Source of the DNA: Actinomycetes bacterium
Lineage (GTDB): Bacteria > Actinomycetota > Acidimicrobiia > Acidimicrobiales > RAAP-2
Direction: 5' to 3'
Length of the DNA: 64,000 nt
Assembly: GCA_021846325.1 (NCBI GenBank)
Contig: JAJZBX010000009.1
Span: forward strand, 1 to 64,000
The notes beneath the pieces were generated by a model. It ran no database searches. It was given only the letters and a program-made list of their open reading frames with translations, and was not told where the DNA came from. Below are positions 1 to 9,955 of the stretch, one piece after another. Every line of letters begins with the position of its first letter. Position 1 is the first letter of the stretch. The position numbers were made by a program, and so were the translations under genes.

Positions 1-61
1 ATTTGACGAGCGCCACCGCCTCAGTTTTGAACTCGGAGGGATATCTGGTTTGACGGGCCAC
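1..61 (-). CDS. IS3-family transposase OrfA, N-terminal fragment (continues past the left edge)
   Basis: On the minus strand a GTG at 59-61 opens a frame whose first 20 codons read MARQTRYPSEF, then KTEAVALVK. This is the typical start of IS3/IS911 OrfA, the helix-turn-helix DNA-binding protein that binds the element's ends. A strong ribosome binding site (AAGGAAGGAG) lies about 6 bases upstream. The gene is cut by the window edge, not visibly broken. OrfB, normally made by frameshifting, would follow to the left. The family call rests on the 20 visible residues and is fairly secure; the exact subgroup is not. Confidence 0.7.
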   Translation of the reverse strand, partial: MARQTRYPSEFKTEAVALVK

Positions 62-128
62 GGATGGCTCCTTCCTTTTGGGGCCTTCCCCAAAATTTAG
101 GTGTCCATCAAACCGTGGCAACTCCACA
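1..128 (-). mobile_element. End of an IS3-family insertion sequence, cut by the window edge
   Basis: The first 61 bases encode, on the minus strand, the N-terminus of an IS3-type OrfA transposase, so one end of an insertion sequence must lie just to its right. Read on the minus strand, the likely terminal inverted repeat begins TGTGGAGTTGCC near position 128 and runs toward the gene. A perfect hairpin, TTTTGGGG with CCCCAAAA and a 4-base loop (76-95), sits just before the OrfA ribosome binding site. The other end, OrfB and the target duplication lie outside the window, so the boundary at 128 is an estimate. Confidence 0.55.
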
Positions 129-380
129 CCCGTCTGACGGTCGAGTCAGGCTCCTCGGGGACACTGAATCAAATCAAAACTCCACCGGACGCCGAACGGA
201 TGGGCGATTGGAGCGTGTTGCAGTGATGAGTATCACAACGCCAGGCGAAGGGGACGCGCAACGATTTGTCAGATGCCACCACTCAGGCGATGCCACGCCA
301 AATTCGACATCGTGTGGGGTTGGCACGGTATGGGCTCTGGGCCTGGCGTCCCACGTCGCTCCAAAATTCTTCGACAACTT

Positions 381-456
381 TGGTGCGCCGGCCGGGACTT
401 GAACCCGGAACCTGTTGATTAAGAGTCAAATGCTCTGCCAATTGAGCTACCGGCGC
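381..456 (-). tRNA. tRNA-Lys (anticodon CTT)
   Basis: A full cloverleaf reads on the minus strand. The acceptor stem GCGCCGG pairs with CCGGCGC, the D arm contains TAGCTC, the anticodon loop is CTCTTAA, the T arm contains GGTTCAAGTCC, and the 3' CCA is encoded. It lies 38 bases downstream of the aldehyde dehydrogenase gene on the same strand, with its own -10-like TAGACT 6 bases before its 5' end. Confidence 0.95.
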
Positions 457-462
457 ACCCCG

Positions 463-468
463 AGTCTA
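463..468 (-). promoter_or_regulatory. -10 element of tRNA-Lys
   Basis: TAGACT on the minus strand ends 6 bases before the first base of the mature tRNA. It matches the TANNNT hexamers seen before many protein genes in this window. No convincing -35 box is visible. Confidence 0.5.
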
Positions 469-494
469 TACCGGCACCCGCGGACCGCTGGGGG

Positions 495-1919
<1,425 letters not shown>

Positions 1920-1926
1920 GGTTCCC

Positions 1927-1952
1927 CCTCGGGGCGCGAGCGGGCCCCGAGG
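1927..1952 (-). promoter_or_regulatory. GC-rich hairpin in the aldehyde dehydrogenase leader
   Basis: A perfect 9-bp stem (CCTCGGGGC with GCCCCGAGG, 8-base loop) lies 8 bases before the ATG and takes up part of the ribosome binding site. A TAGATT hexamer upstream at about 1955-1960 could be the -10 box, placing the hairpin inside the transcript. It may limit translation; no ligand is suggested. Confidence 0.4.
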
Positions 1953-2003
1953 CAGAATCTACACGGGTCCGTCGAAAGTAGTGACGTGACGCGCCGAAGT
2001 CAG

Positions 2004-2081
2004 TGGGGTGAGCGACGGGGGTCGAACCCGCGACCTCCAGGACCACAACCTGGCGCTCTAACCAACTGAGCTACGCCCACC
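2004..2081 (-). tRNA. tRNA-His (anticodon GTG)
   Basis: The cloverleaf is complete on the minus strand: acceptor stem GTGGGCG with CGCTCAC, anticodon loop TTGTGGT and T arm GGTTCGACC. It has the histidine-specific extra G at -1 opposite discriminator C73, and an encoded CCA. A -10-like TACTGG lies 8 bases upstream. Confidence 0.95.
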
Positions 2082-2147
2082 AAGAACTTCCAGTATGGCA
2101 CAGCGCTTACTTCGCGGCCCGTGGCGCACCGTCACCGTATTCTTCGG

Positions 2148-2153
2148 TACGCT
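2148..2153 (+). promoter_or_regulatory. -10 element of tRNA-Arg
   Basis: TACGCT ends 8 bases before the 5' end of tRNA-Arg. The same hexamer is found upstream of proA, thrB and aroG here. No clear -35. Confidence 0.5.
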
Positions 2154-2161
2154 TCGATCAC

Positions 2162-2235
2162 GCCTCCGTAGCTCAACTGGATAGAGCAGACGGTTTCTAC
2201 CCGTCAGGTTGCGGGTTCGACTCCTGCCGGGGGCA
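2162..2235 (+). tRNA. tRNA-Arg (anticodon TCT)
   Basis: Acceptor stem GCCTCCG pairs with CGGGGGC (one G-U pair), the D arm contains TAGCTC, the anticodon loop is TTTCTAC and the T arm contains GGTTCGACT. It reads rare arginine codons AGA/AGG. Unlike the other three tRNAs here, its 3' CCA is not encoded (ACGT follows), so CCA must be added by the nucleotidyltransferase. Confidence 0.95.
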
Positions 2236-2385
2236 CGTATGGCGATGCCGTTTCAAACGCAAGCTCCGAGTGTGCGGTCAGCGAGGTTCGACCGTCGCGG
2301 CCGCTCGTGCATGTCGGGTTCGACACGTCACGAGCGTGACCCGGTGGCGCCCCACGGCTCGGGATCAAAGGGCAACGCCGTTTCA

Positions 2386-2868
2386 GTGACAAGTCGGGTT
2401 GTCATTGCGTCCACCGTCTCGATCGTCCTAGCGGGGACTATCGCCGTGACCTCGGCGTTCGCGGGCGTCGCGAAGCCGGCACGGCTGATTGTTCCCCGTG
2501 GCGCAACGGCGCTGTACTGGAGTTACCCGATGCCGTTGCCATCGGGAACCCACGACGGCACGATCAGGATCACCAACCCCAACACCATCGCTCGCGTGCT
2601 CGACATGGTGAATGCCTTGCCGGTCTCGACGTACCGCGCGGATCAAATCTGTCCAATGGACATCATGGTCCCCGATGTCCTTCGTTTTTCGCGATCGACC
2701 GCGGCCGCGGCGTTCGCGGTCGTGGTCTTCCAATTGGGCGGCTGCCCCACGGCGACCGTCTATCGGCACGGCGTTGCGCAGCGTCCGACGCTCGGTGGCT
2801 GGTCGCTGCCAAACCAGTACGCCGCCATCGAAAAGGTGATGTCACCGCGGGGTCAACCTCTCGCGTAG
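2386..2868 (+). CDS. Hypothetical exported protein
   Basis: I do not recognise this family. From the GTG at 2386 the 160-residue product begins with a hydrophobic stretch (residues about 4-27, ending AVTSAFAGVA), which reads as a signal peptide or membrane anchor. The rest is a small mixed domain with two cysteines (ICPMD and GGCPT) that could form a disulfide outside the cell. The start is uncertain: the frame stays open upstream into the tRNA-Arg gene, and there is only a weak AAAGGG site. It sits alone between tRNA-Arg and a convergent exported repeat protein. Confidence 0.5.
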   Translation: MTSRVVIASTVSIVLAGTIAVTSAFAGVAKPARLIVPRGATALYWSYPMPLPSGTHDGTIRITNPNTIARVLDMVNALPVSTYRADQICPMDIMVPDVLRFSRSTAAAAFAVVVFQLGGCPTATVYRHGVAQRPTLGGWSLPNQYAAIEKVMSPRGQPLA

Positions 2869-2963
2869 CTGCGGTGTCGAGGCGCTGACCACCTCACCGT
2901 CACGCCGTGGCGAACATCGGCCGCATCGTCAGTCGTGTGGCGCGTTGCGTTGTGGAAATTGGT

Positions 2964-4145
2964 TCACGTGACCCTGGGGATTCGTGGCGTCCACTCGACC
3001 CCACCGTCGGCGGTTTCCCACAGCGTTGAGGTGTTTCCGTAATTGGCGAATGGCTCAAGGATGACGCCGCGTTGTGCGCTGAAGAAGATGGGCGCTTGCG
3101 TCGAGCTGCCCGTGTTGCCAATCGCTGGCGAGGCGAGCCGCCAACGTGCTCCACCGTCTCGGCTGACGAGCAGCGCCGTCCGATCACCCGAAATGAACAG
3201 CGAGTTCGTGGGTGCCGCGACCACGGCGCCCACGTACCCGGCGTTGAGCACGGGACTCGAGCAGCTTCGGCGACTCGGCGTGATGCAGTCGGTCATGACC
3301 TTCCACGAGCGCCCGCCGTTGGTCGAACGCAGCACCGACTTCAGTTCTTCGCCAGCGCTCGCTTCGGTGGCGCATACGGCGTAGAGCGAAGCGCCGCGGC
3401 CCGCCGCAATCGATATGGACATGACGTTGAGGTCCCGCGGCATCGCGCACGAAATCACGCGGTGGGACCACTGTGCGCCGCCGTCGGCGGTGATCCAGAA
3501 CGACGTTCGCCCGAGATTGCTCGAGCCACCCTGCGGGGCTGACTCGAGTATCGCGCGTCGAGAACTGACGCGCAGTAGAAAGGTCTGTCCGTTCGCCACG
3601 GCCCGAAATTGACGCGGCGCAATCGCCCGCGACGGCGTGGCTAGCGACTGCCAGCTGCGACCGCCATTGGAGGACGTTCGCAAGTCGAGTTGACAACGCA
3701 GTGATGCCGAGCCCGGGGAACAGGCCGACTCGAGCATCCACACCGATGTACCGACGATATCGATGGCGAGCACGGCGGCGCGTTGTACGCTTCGGGTCCA
3801 CGTACGACCTCCATCGTGCGTGGTGAAAAGACCCGGCCCGTAGAGAAATCCGTTTCCGTTGGCGCCGAACACCACCGCGGTGGGTCCGAACGAGTCGTTG
3901 CAGTTCCACGACGTCACCGCCGTGAGGGGACCGAAGGTCGCCCCCCCGTTCGAGGTCGGTCCGGCCATGTCGGTGCAGGTCGTCGCGGTGGTTCGGGTGA
4001 AGACGCCGATCCCACTGTTCGGTGTGGCGAAGGCGACGAGTGTCAGCTGTTCGTTCGCTGAACTCGACGTCGACGCGCTCGCCGGTTGCGTGAGCAGCAT
4101 CAACGCCGACGCGGTCAGGGCGAGACGCCCAATGAAGCTCGACAC
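2964..4145 (-). CDS. Secreted BNR/sialidase-like repeat protein (predicted beta-propeller)
   Basis: From the GTG at 4145 the product is 393 residues. It has a signal peptide (about residues 1-25, ending QPASA) and at least five BNR/Asp-box-like motifs, such as DGGRTWT, NGGRSWQ, NGGRSWK, DGGARWR and DGGVEWT, spaced like blades of a beta-propeller. These repeats occur in sialidases, Vps10-like and Ycf48-like proteins; no sialidase active site is evident, so an enzymatic call is not justified. Eight cysteines suggest disulfides outside the cell. The frame extends upstream into tRNA-Pro, but the chosen GTG is supported by a TACCGT hexamer exactly 6 bases upstream, implying a leaderless mRNA. Confidence 0.75.
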   Translation of the reverse strand: MSSFIGRLALTASALMLLTQPASASTSSSANEQLTLVAFATPNSGIGVFTRTTATTCTDMAGPTSNGGATFGPLTAVTSWNCNDSFGPTAVVFGANGNGFLYGPGLFTTHDGGRTWTRSVQRAAVLAIDIVGTSVWMLESACSPGSASLRCQLDLRTSSNGGRSWQSLATPSRAIAPRQFRAVANGQTFLLRVSSRRAILESAPQGGSSNLGRTSFWITADGGAQWSHRVISCAMPRDLNVMSISIAAGRGASLYAVCATEASAGEELKSVLRSTNGGRSWKVMTDCITPSRRSCSSPVLNAGYVGAVVAAPTNSLFISGDRTALLVSRDGGARWRLASPAIGNTGSSTQAPIFFSAQRGVILEPFANYGNTSTLWETADGGVEWTPRIPRVT

Positions 4146-4151
4146 GTGGTG

Positions 4152-4157
4152 ACGGTA
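4152..4157 (-). promoter_or_regulatory. -10 element of the BNR-repeat gene (leaderless)
   Basis: TACCGT on the minus strand, six bases (CACCAC) before the GTG start. This places transcription start at or next to the start codon. Confidence 0.45.
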
Positions 4158-4185
4158 CCACCACCGTGGGCTCGTACGGCCATCC

Positions 4186-4263
4186 TGGTCGGGGCGCCCG
4201 GATTCGAACCGGGGACCTCGTGCTCCCAAAGCACGCGCGCTAACCAAGCTGCGCTACGCCCCG
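4186..4263 (-). tRNA. tRNA-Pro (anticodon TGG)
   Basis: Complete cloverleaf on the minus strand: acceptor stem CGGGGCG with CGCCCCG, D arm TAGCGCAG, anticodon loop TTTGGGA, T arm GGTTCGAAT, and encoded CCA. The C at position 1 is typical of bacterial tRNA-Pro. The 203 bases to the right (4264-4466) hold no gene that I can support; they contain a short direct repeat, CTACGTGGG (about 4271 and 4289). Confidence 0.95.
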
Positions 4264-4434
4264 CCCCTGTTACTACGTGGGTCACGCTACTACGTGGGGT
4301 GCGCGTCACTCGCTCGAGCGATGGCACCGCGGTGACCCAGTGGAGTGAAGCGACCTTCGCGCACGGCCACCGGTGCGCGATCTGGCGAGAGGCGAGTGCG
4401 CCGACCACGCCCGCTGCCGCGGTCGGTGACGCCC

Positions 4435-4440
4435 TAGGGT
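4435..4440 (+). promoter_or_regulatory. -10 element upstream of the MDMPI-like gene
   Basis: TAGGGT lies 26 bases before the TTG start. This gene has a leader with a ribosome binding site (AAAGGA), in contrast to the leaderless genes nearby. Confidence 0.4.
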
Positions 4441-4466
4441 GAAGGCGAGTGGCGAAAGGATGAGGG

Positions 4467-5291
4467 TTGGGAGATTCCGTAGCCTACGCGTGGATCGTTG
4501 ACGCGCTAGAGGAGACGTGGCGCACCATTGACGGCGTCGTGCGCCCCCAAGCACCGTTGGCGTACGACGCGATGACGCCGTGCCCGGGCTGGAGCGTGCG
4601 CGACGTGCTGAGCCATCTGCTCGGATTCGAACAGGTGCTCAATGGCGCGACGCCGCCGCGCTTCCAGGGTGAGTACCCACCGTACGTGCAGAACGACATC
4701 GGACGGCTCAATGAGGCTTTTGTCCAAGCCAATCGCGATCGACCCGGCATCGACGTCCTCAATTCGTTTGTTCGCGCGACGCAGGAGTCGCTCGCGCGAC
4801 TGCGAGCCCTGGCTGGTGACGATTGGGATCGCGTCGGCTGGAGTCCCGAAGGTGAACGCCCCTACCACCGTTTCCAAGAGACGAGGGTGTTGGACAGTTG
4901 GATACATCTACAAGACATCCGAGACGCTCTACTCGAACCCGCGGACGACCACGGACCGGCGGAGGAGATCGTCGTCAACCGGTTCGAGGCGGCACTCCCG
5001 TTCGTCGTTGGCAAGAAAGTTGGTGCGCCTGACGGGTTCACGATGCAACTGAATTTGGGCGGGCGCGCCGGTCGCACGATCACGTTGGCGGTCGCGGACG
5101 GTCGTTGTCGCCCGGTCAGCGCCTTGGTCACGCCGCCCACGCTCGAGATGAGCACGCCCGTTGCCCTGTTCTGGCGCCGGGCCGCCGGCCGGATTAGCGC
5201 CGACGCCTTTTTGGGTGCGTCGGCGACCGACGTACGAGGCGATCACGCATCGGCTCGCGCCTTCGCGCAGGCGCTGCGGGTGATGATTTGA
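4467..5291 (+). CDS. Maleylpyruvate isomerase-like, mycothiol-dependent (DinB-fold) family protein
   Basis: A 274-residue protein of the actinobacterial family related to mycothiol-dependent maleylpyruvate isomerase. The N-terminal domain (about 1-165) has the family pattern: PCPGWSVRDVLSHLLG, with a metal-ligand histidine near residue 52, and later ETRVLDSWIHLQDIRDAL, with the second histidine. The C-terminal part resembles the small SCP2-like/MDMPI C-terminal domain. Members use or are thought to use mycothiol, so this supports an actinobacterial host. The true reaction is unknown; many members are only annotated by fold. Start: TTG with AAAGGA 9 bases upstream. Confidence 0.8.
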   Translation: MGDSVAYAWIVDALEETWRTIDGVVRPQAPLAYDAMTPCPGWSVRDVLSHLLGFEQVLNGATPPRFQGEYPPYVQNDIGRLNEAFVQANRDRPGIDVLNSFVRATQESLARLRALAGDDWDRVGWSPEGERPYHRFQETRVLDSWIHLQDIRDALLEPADDHGPAEEIVVNRFEAALPFVVGKKVGAPDGFTMQLNLGGRAGRTITLAVADGRCRPVSALVTPPTLEMSTPVALFWRRAAGRISADAFLGASATDVRGDHASARAFAQALRVMI

Positions 5292-5309
5292 TCGCCATCG
5301 GCTAGGCGG

Positions 5310-5315
5310 TAGGCT
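5310..5315 (+). promoter_or_regulatory. -10 element of tig
   Basis: TAGGCT 10 bases before the tig ATG, leaving at most a few untranslated bases. Confidence 0.4.
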
Positions 5316-5325
5316 GGCTGCTCCT

Positions 5326-6678
5326 ATGCGCGCCACCGCCTCTCCCGGGGATACCAACCACGTCAAGCTCGTCGTCGAAGTGGACGAGGTCGAAATGTCC
5401 GACGCCATCGACCGAACTGCGTCGACACTCGCCAAACAGGTGTCGGTCAAGGGATTCCGCAAGGGTAAGGTGCCCAAGAGCGTCCTGATTGCCCACATTG
5501 GCGGCGCCGACGTCTTGCGGGGCGAAGCGATCCGCGAGTCGATTCCCGACTTTTACGCCCGGGCCGTCGCCGACGCCGCGATCGACCCGATCAGCGAGCC
5601 GACGATCACCGTGACCGCCGGGGAAGACCACGGTGAGCTCGTCTTCGAAGCCGACGTCGAGATCCGACCCGAAGTGGTAATCAGCGGGCAGGGCGGCTTG
5701 CGGGTAACCCTGCCGTCGCCCCAAGTCACCGACGTCGAAGTCGACGCCCAGATCGACCAGTTTCGCGAGACTGACGCCACCCTGCACGACGTGGACCGTC
5801 CCATCGTGACGGGCGATCTGGTGACGATGGACGTGCACGTGACTGAGGTAGGCGCCGAAGGCGAGCCGTTCGAGATGAACGACTTCATGTACACCGTTGG
5901 TTCGGGTGCCATCACGAGCGGCGTGGACGAACTGATTCTCGGACTGCGGGCCGGCGAGGACCTGACCGTGAGTGGCACGGGGCGCAGCGGCAATGACGCG
6001 ACGTACGTGCTGCACCTGAAGCAAATTAAAGAACGCGTGCTGCCCGAATTGAGCGATGAGTGGGTGGTGGAGAACACCGAATGGACCTCGGCCGATGAGA
6101 TGCGCGACGCACTGCTCGACCAGATGCGCCGACGCAAGGTCGCCGAGGCGCGCTACGCACAACGAGACGCCGCCCTCGTCGCCCTGGGCGAATTGGTCGT
6201 CGAGGGCGACGCACCCGAGTCGCTGGTGGTGAGTGAGACCAACGAACGGCTGCACAACCTAGGGCAGCGACTGGCTGAGCAGAAGCTCGACTTTGAAACG
6301 TTTCTCCAGATTACGAATCAGTCCGCCGACTCGCTTCTCGCGACCCTGCGCGAGGACGCCGCTCGGGCAGTGCGGATCGATTTGGCGCTGCGAGCACTCG
6401 TACGCGCGGAGGGACTCGAACCGACGGAACAGGAGATTGACGACGAGTTCGAGCGAACAGCCGCGTCGATGGGCGTCGCGGTCGACGTACTTCGCGCCAA
6501 CCTGCACGACACCGGCCGCACCGTGGCGTTCGTCGCCGAAGTCGCCAAGATGAAGGCGTCTCGATGGCTGCTGGACAACGTGACGTACGTTGATCCGGCG
6601 GGACTGGAAATCGATCGTGGGCTGCTACGTGACGACGAAACCCCCAACGACGACGAGACCTCCATCGCCGACGCGTAA
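5326..6678 (+). CDS. tig: Trigger factor, ribosome-associated chaperone and prolyl isomerase
   Basis: 450 residues with the three trigger-factor domains. The N-terminal ribosome-binding domain carries the signature GFRKGKVPKSV (residues about 45-55), close to the family GFRxGKxP loop that docks at the ribosome exit tunnel. A shortened PPIase (FKBP-like) domain covers about 150-240, and a long helical C-terminal domain forms the cradle. It binds nascent chains as they leave the ribosome. The C-terminus is acidic (DDETSIADA). clpP and clpX follow, the classical tig-clpP-clpX order linking folding with degradation. ATG start with a -10-like hexamer just upstream. Confidence 0.97.
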   Translation: MRATASPGDTNHVKLVVEVDEVEMSDAIDRTASTLAKQVSVKGFRKGKVPKSVLIAHIGGADVLRGEAIRESIPDFYARAVADAAIDPISEPTITVTAGEDHGELVFEADVEIRPEVVISGQGGLRVTLPSPQVTDVEVDAQIDQFRETDATLHDVDRPIVTGDLVTMDVHVTEVGAEGEPFEMNDFMYTVGSGAITSGVDELILGLRAGEDLTVSGTGRSGNDATYVLHLKQIKERVLPELSDEWVVENTEWTSADEMRDALLDQMRRRKVAEARYAQRDAALVALGELVVEGDAPESLVVSETNERLHNLGQRLAEQKLDFETFLQITNQSADSLLATLREDAARAVRIDLALRALVRAEGLEPTEQEIDDEFERTAASMGVAVDVLRANLHDTGRTVAFVAEVAKMKASRWLLDNVTYVDPAGLEIDRGLLRDDETPNDDETSIADA

Positions 6679-6687
6679 GGTGGAGTC

Positions 6688-7296
6688 GTGATTGAACACT
6701 TTCGTGCCCAGAATTATTTGGTTCCTACCGTTGTCGAGTCATCGAACCGAGGCGAGCGCGCCTACGACCTCTACAGCCGCCTGCTGCGCGAGCGCATTAT
6801 CTTTCTCGGCACACCCATCGACGACACGGTCGCGAATCTGATCTGCGCCCAGATGCTCTTTCTCGAGTCCGAGGATCCCGAGAAGGACATCAACCTCTAT
6901 ATCAATTCGCCCGGCGGGGACATCACGGGTCTGCTCGCCATCTACGACACGATGAAGTACATCAAGCCCGATGTTTCGACATTTTGCTTCGGTCAGGCGG
7001 CGTCGGCCGCGGCCGTTCTGCTCGGCGCTGGCGCCAAGACCAAGCGCTACGCCTTGCCCCACGCCCGGGTGCTGCTACACCAGCCGTGGGGTGGCGTCGG
7101 TGGCCAAGCGTCCGACATTGAGATCCAGGCGCGCGAAATCTTGCGCATGAAGGACATGCTCAACCAGATGTTGGCGAACGACACCGGTCAATCGGTGGAG
7201 CGAATCACCAAGGACACCGATCGAGATTTCATCATTGGCGCCGATGAGGCGGTCGAATACGGCCTGATTGACGAGGTCATCAGCGCGCGTCCGTAG
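6688..7296 (+). CDS. clpP: ATP-dependent Clp protease proteolytic subunit
   Basis: 202 residues, the normal ClpP length. It forms the double-ring serine peptidase that degrades proteins unfolded by ClpX. The catalytic serine is Ser106 in FGQAASAAA, the histidine is His131 in [10 protein letters not shown], and the aspartate lies in the KDTDRD segment near residue 180. The segment INSPGGD is the substrate-strand motif. GTG start, 9 bases after tig. Many actinobacteria carry a clpP1-clpP2 pair; only one copy is here, so a second would have to be elsewhere. Confidence 0.97.
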   Translation: MIEHFRAQNYLVPTVVESSNRGERAYDLYSRLLRERIIFLGTPIDDTVANLICAQMLFLESEDPEKDINLYINSPGGDITGLLAIYDTMKYIKPDVSTFCFGQAASAAAVLLGAGAKTKRYALPHARVLLHQPWGGVGGQASDIEIQAREILRMKDMLNQMLANDTGQSVERITKDTDRDFIIGADEAVEYGLIDEVISARP

Positions 7297-7323
7297 GTTC
7301 CCGCTTTCGCAGTGGCTGACTCC

Positions 7324-7329
7324 TAGGAT
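7324..7329 (+). promoter_or_regulatory. -10 element of clpX
   Basis: TAGGAT in the clpP-clpX gap, followed by a short leader and a clear GGAGG site (7349-7353) before the GTG. This suggests clpX can be transcribed apart from clpP. Confidence 0.4.
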
Positions 7330-7360
7330 GGTTCTGTCAGGTCGTGGCGGAGGATAATCG

Positions 7361-8617
7361 GTGGCAAAGTTTGGCGAAGGCAGCGACCTCATCAAGTGCA
7401 GTTTCTGCGCGAAGGGTCAAAAGCAGGTCAAGAAACTCATCGCGGGTCCCAGCGTGTACATCTGCGACGAGTGCATTGATCTGTGCAATGACATCATTGC
7501 CGACGAGTTCGGTGACCGTCCGGAGTTCGTTCTCGACGCGCTACCGACGCCGCGAGAGATCTCGTCGTTTCTCGACGACTTCGTGATCGGCCAGGTGGAA
7601 GCGAAGAAGATCCTCGCCGTAGCCGTCTACAACCACTACAAGCGCATCCAGACGGGACCGCTGCACGATGACGACGTCGAAGTCGCTAAGTCCAACGTCC
7701 TGCTGCTCGGCCCCACCGGGTGCGGCAAGACGTTCTTGGCTCAGACCTTGGCGCGGATGCTCAACGTGCCCTTCGCGATTGCTGACGCCACCGCGTTGAC
7801 CGAGGCGGGCTACGTGGGTGAGGACGTCGAGAACATTTTGCTCAAACTGTTGGCGGCGGCCGATTTCGACGTCAAGCGGGCCGAGCGCGGAATCATCTAC
7901 ATCGATGAGATCGACAAAATTGCGCGCAAGGCTGAGAATCCTTCGATCACCCGTGACGTGTCGGGAGAGGGAGTGCAGCAAGCACTCCTGAAGATCCTCG
8001 AAGGTACGGTCGCGAGTGTCCCACCCCAGGGCGGCCGCAAGCATCCGCATCAGGAATTCATCACCATTGACACGTCAAACATCCTCTTCATTTGTGGCGG
8101 AGCTTTCGCCGGTCTCGAGTCAATCGTCGAACGGCGATTGGGCAAGAAGTCAATCGGTTTCAACGCCCCCGTTGAGTCCAAGCGCGCGGGCGACATCGAA
8201 CTCTTCCGACACGTGTTGCCCGAAGACCTCATGAAATTCGGTCTCATTCCCGAATTCATCGGACGCCTACCGGTCATCGGTGCCGTGCAGCAACTGGATC
8301 GGGCCATGCTCATCCAGGTGCTCACCGAGCCCAAGAACTCGCTGGTCAGGCAGTTTCAACAGGTGCTCGCGATGGATGGCGTCGAGTTGGTCGTCGAGCC
8401 CGACGCGCTGTCGGCGATCGCCGATTTGGCGCTCCAGCGCGGTACCGGTGCCCGGGGCCTGCGCTCGATATTGGAGAGCGTGCTGCTCGAGACGATGTAT
8501 GACGTGCCCGGCCGTAGTGACGTCATCCGCTGCGTGGTCACCGGGGAGACCGTGCGAGACCGAGTGGCGCCGAGCTACGAACTACGAAAGACGACGCGTA
8601 CTCGTCGCGCGAGTTAG
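7361..8617 (+). CDS. clpX: ATP-dependent protease ATPase subunit ClpX
   Basis: 418 residues. The N-terminal zinc-binding domain has four cysteines (CSFC and CDEC, residues about 12-40) for substrate and adaptor recognition. The AAA+ module has Walker A GPTGCGKT, Walker [10 protein letters not shown], the pore loop GYVGED, and sensor regions ending with GTGARGLR. ClpX unfolds tagged substrates and feeds them to ClpP, encoded just upstream. GTG start preceded by GGAGG. The C-terminus is basic (TTRTRRAS). Confidence 0.97.
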   Translation: MAKFGEGSDLIKCSFCAKGQKQVKKLIAGPSVYICDECIDLCNDIIADEFGDRPEFVLDALPTPREISSFLDDFVIGQVEAKKILAVAVYNHYKRIQTGPLHDDDVEVAKSNVLLLGPTGCGKTFLAQTLARMLNVPFAIADATALTEAGYVGEDVENILLKLLAAADFDVKRAERGIIYIDEIDKIARKAENPSITRDVSGEGVQQALLKILEGTVASVPPQGGRKHPHQEFITIDTSNILFICGGAFAGLESIVERRLGKKSIGFNAPVESKRAGDIELFRHVLPEDLMKFGLIPEFIGRLPVIGAVQQLDRAMLIQVLTEPKNSLVRQFQQVLAMDGVELVVEPDALSAIADLALQRGTGARGLRSILESVLLETMYDVPGRSDVIRCVVTGETVRDRVAPSYELRKTTRTRRAS

Positions 8618-8620
8618 GCC

Positions 8621-9949
8621 GTGCGCTTCGAGACGTACGGTGCGGCGCTGGCGTGGCTGGAATCGCACGTCGACTTCGAGCGGGTGTCGCCAAACCGACG
8701 CACGCCACCCACCCTGCAGCCGATGGTCGATACGCTCGCGCTGCTCGCTGAGCCGCACCACGACTACCCGTCGATTCACGTGACGGGAACGAACGGCAAG
8801 GGCACCACGACGACGTTGGCCAGTGCACTGTTGCGAACGACGGGCTTGCGGGTGGGAACCTTCACGAGCCCGGACCTTCACGCCGTCAACGAGCGAATCG
8901 CCGTGAACGGCGATCCCATCGACGACGAAACGTTTCGGGGGCTGCTCGGACGACTCGCCGACGTGGAGGCCGTCAGCAAGATCGTGCTCACTCGATTTGA
9001 ACTGCTGAGCGTGGCGGCGCTACTGCACTTTTCCGACGAGGGCGTTGACGTCGCGGTGATCGAAGTGGGACTCGGCGGCACGTGGGATTCGACCAACGTG
9101 ATTGACGGTGCGGTCACGGTGCTGACGAACGTCGATCTGGATCACACGGCGGTGCTCGGTCCCACGATCGGCGATATCGCACGAGACAAAGTTGGCATCT
9201 TTCGCCCGGGCGCCGTGGCGGTCGTCGCCACGGCCAACGCCATCGTGGTGGACATTGCCCGGCGCCGCGTCGAGGACGTCGGTGCGACGCCGTGGTTCCT
9301 CGGCGACGAGTTCGATCTCGAACGTAACGACCTCGCGGTGGGGGGACGACTCGTAACCGTGCGAACTCCCTTCGCGCACTACGACGAGATCGGCCTCTCA
9401 CTTCACGGCATTCATCAGGGGATGAACGCAACAACCGCCATCGTGGCCGTGGAAGCATTTCTGGGGCGCGCCCTGGGTGAGGAGGTGGTGCGCACGACGC
9501 TCGGTCGCGCACGCATGCCGGGACGCATGGAGGTATTGACCCATCACCCGATGCTGGTCGTCGACGGCGCGCACAATCCGGCCGGGATTGCGGCGCTGGT
9601 GTCGACCCTTGACGGTGCGTTCCACGTCGAGGGGGAGCGTCGTTGCGTCGTGGGCATGCTGACGGGGCGCAACGTTGATGACATGGTGGCGCCACTCGTG
9701 TCCATCGGATTCACGGAGTTCCACTGCTGCGCCCCACAGTCGCCCCGAGCCGTCGAGGCAGCGGCGGTGGCCGCGGCCGTGCGACGCCACGGCGGCGTCG
9801 CCTTCGAGCACCGAACGAGCAGCGCGGCGTTGGCGCACGCTCGCGAGCGATCGACCGACGATGACCTCATCGTGGTGACCGGTAGTCTCTACGTCGTCGC
9901 CGAGGTGCGTGCCGAGGTCCTGCGTATCGCGACTCGGCACGCCAGCTGA
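8621..9949 (+). CDS. folC: Bifunctional folylpolyglutamate synthase/dihydrofolate synthase
   Basis: 442 residues of the Mur-ligase-like FolC family. It joins glutamate to dihydropteroate and adds further glutamates to folates, using ATP. The P-loop is GTNGKGTTT (residues about 48-56), followed by the omega-loop region FTSPDLHAVNERI. The C-terminal ligase domain carries DGAHNPAG, the signature of this family. GTG start, only 3 bases after clpX, so translation is probably coupled. Function is secure; whether both activities are kept cannot be judged. Confidence 0.95.
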   Translation: MRFETYGAALAWLESHVDFERVSPNRRTPPTLQPMVDTLALLAEPHHDYPSIHVTGTNGKGTTTTLASALLRTTGLRVGTFTSPDLHAVNERIAVNGDPIDDETFRGLLGRLADVEAVSKIVLTRFELLSVAALLHFSDEGVDVAVIEVGLGGTWDSTNVIDGAVTVLTNVDLDHTAVLGPTIGDIARDKVGIFRPGAVAVVATANAIVVDIARRRVEDVGATPWFLGDEFDLERNDLAVGGRLVTVRTPFAHYDEIGLSLHGIHQGMNATTAIVAVEAFLGRALGEEVVRTTLGRARMPGRMEVLTHHPMLVVDGAHNPAGIAALVSTLDGAFHVEGERRCVVGMLTGRNVDDMVAPLVSIGFTEFHCCAPQSPRAVEAAAVAAAVRRHGGVAFEHRTSSAALAHARERSTDDDLIVVTGSLYVVAEVRAEVLRIATRHAS

Positions 9950-9955
9950 GACTGT

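Noticed and set aside
64-402. 112-codon plus-strand frame near the left edge
   Set aside because: It runs through the insertion-sequence end and into tRNA-Lys, and has no ribosome site or recognisable domain.
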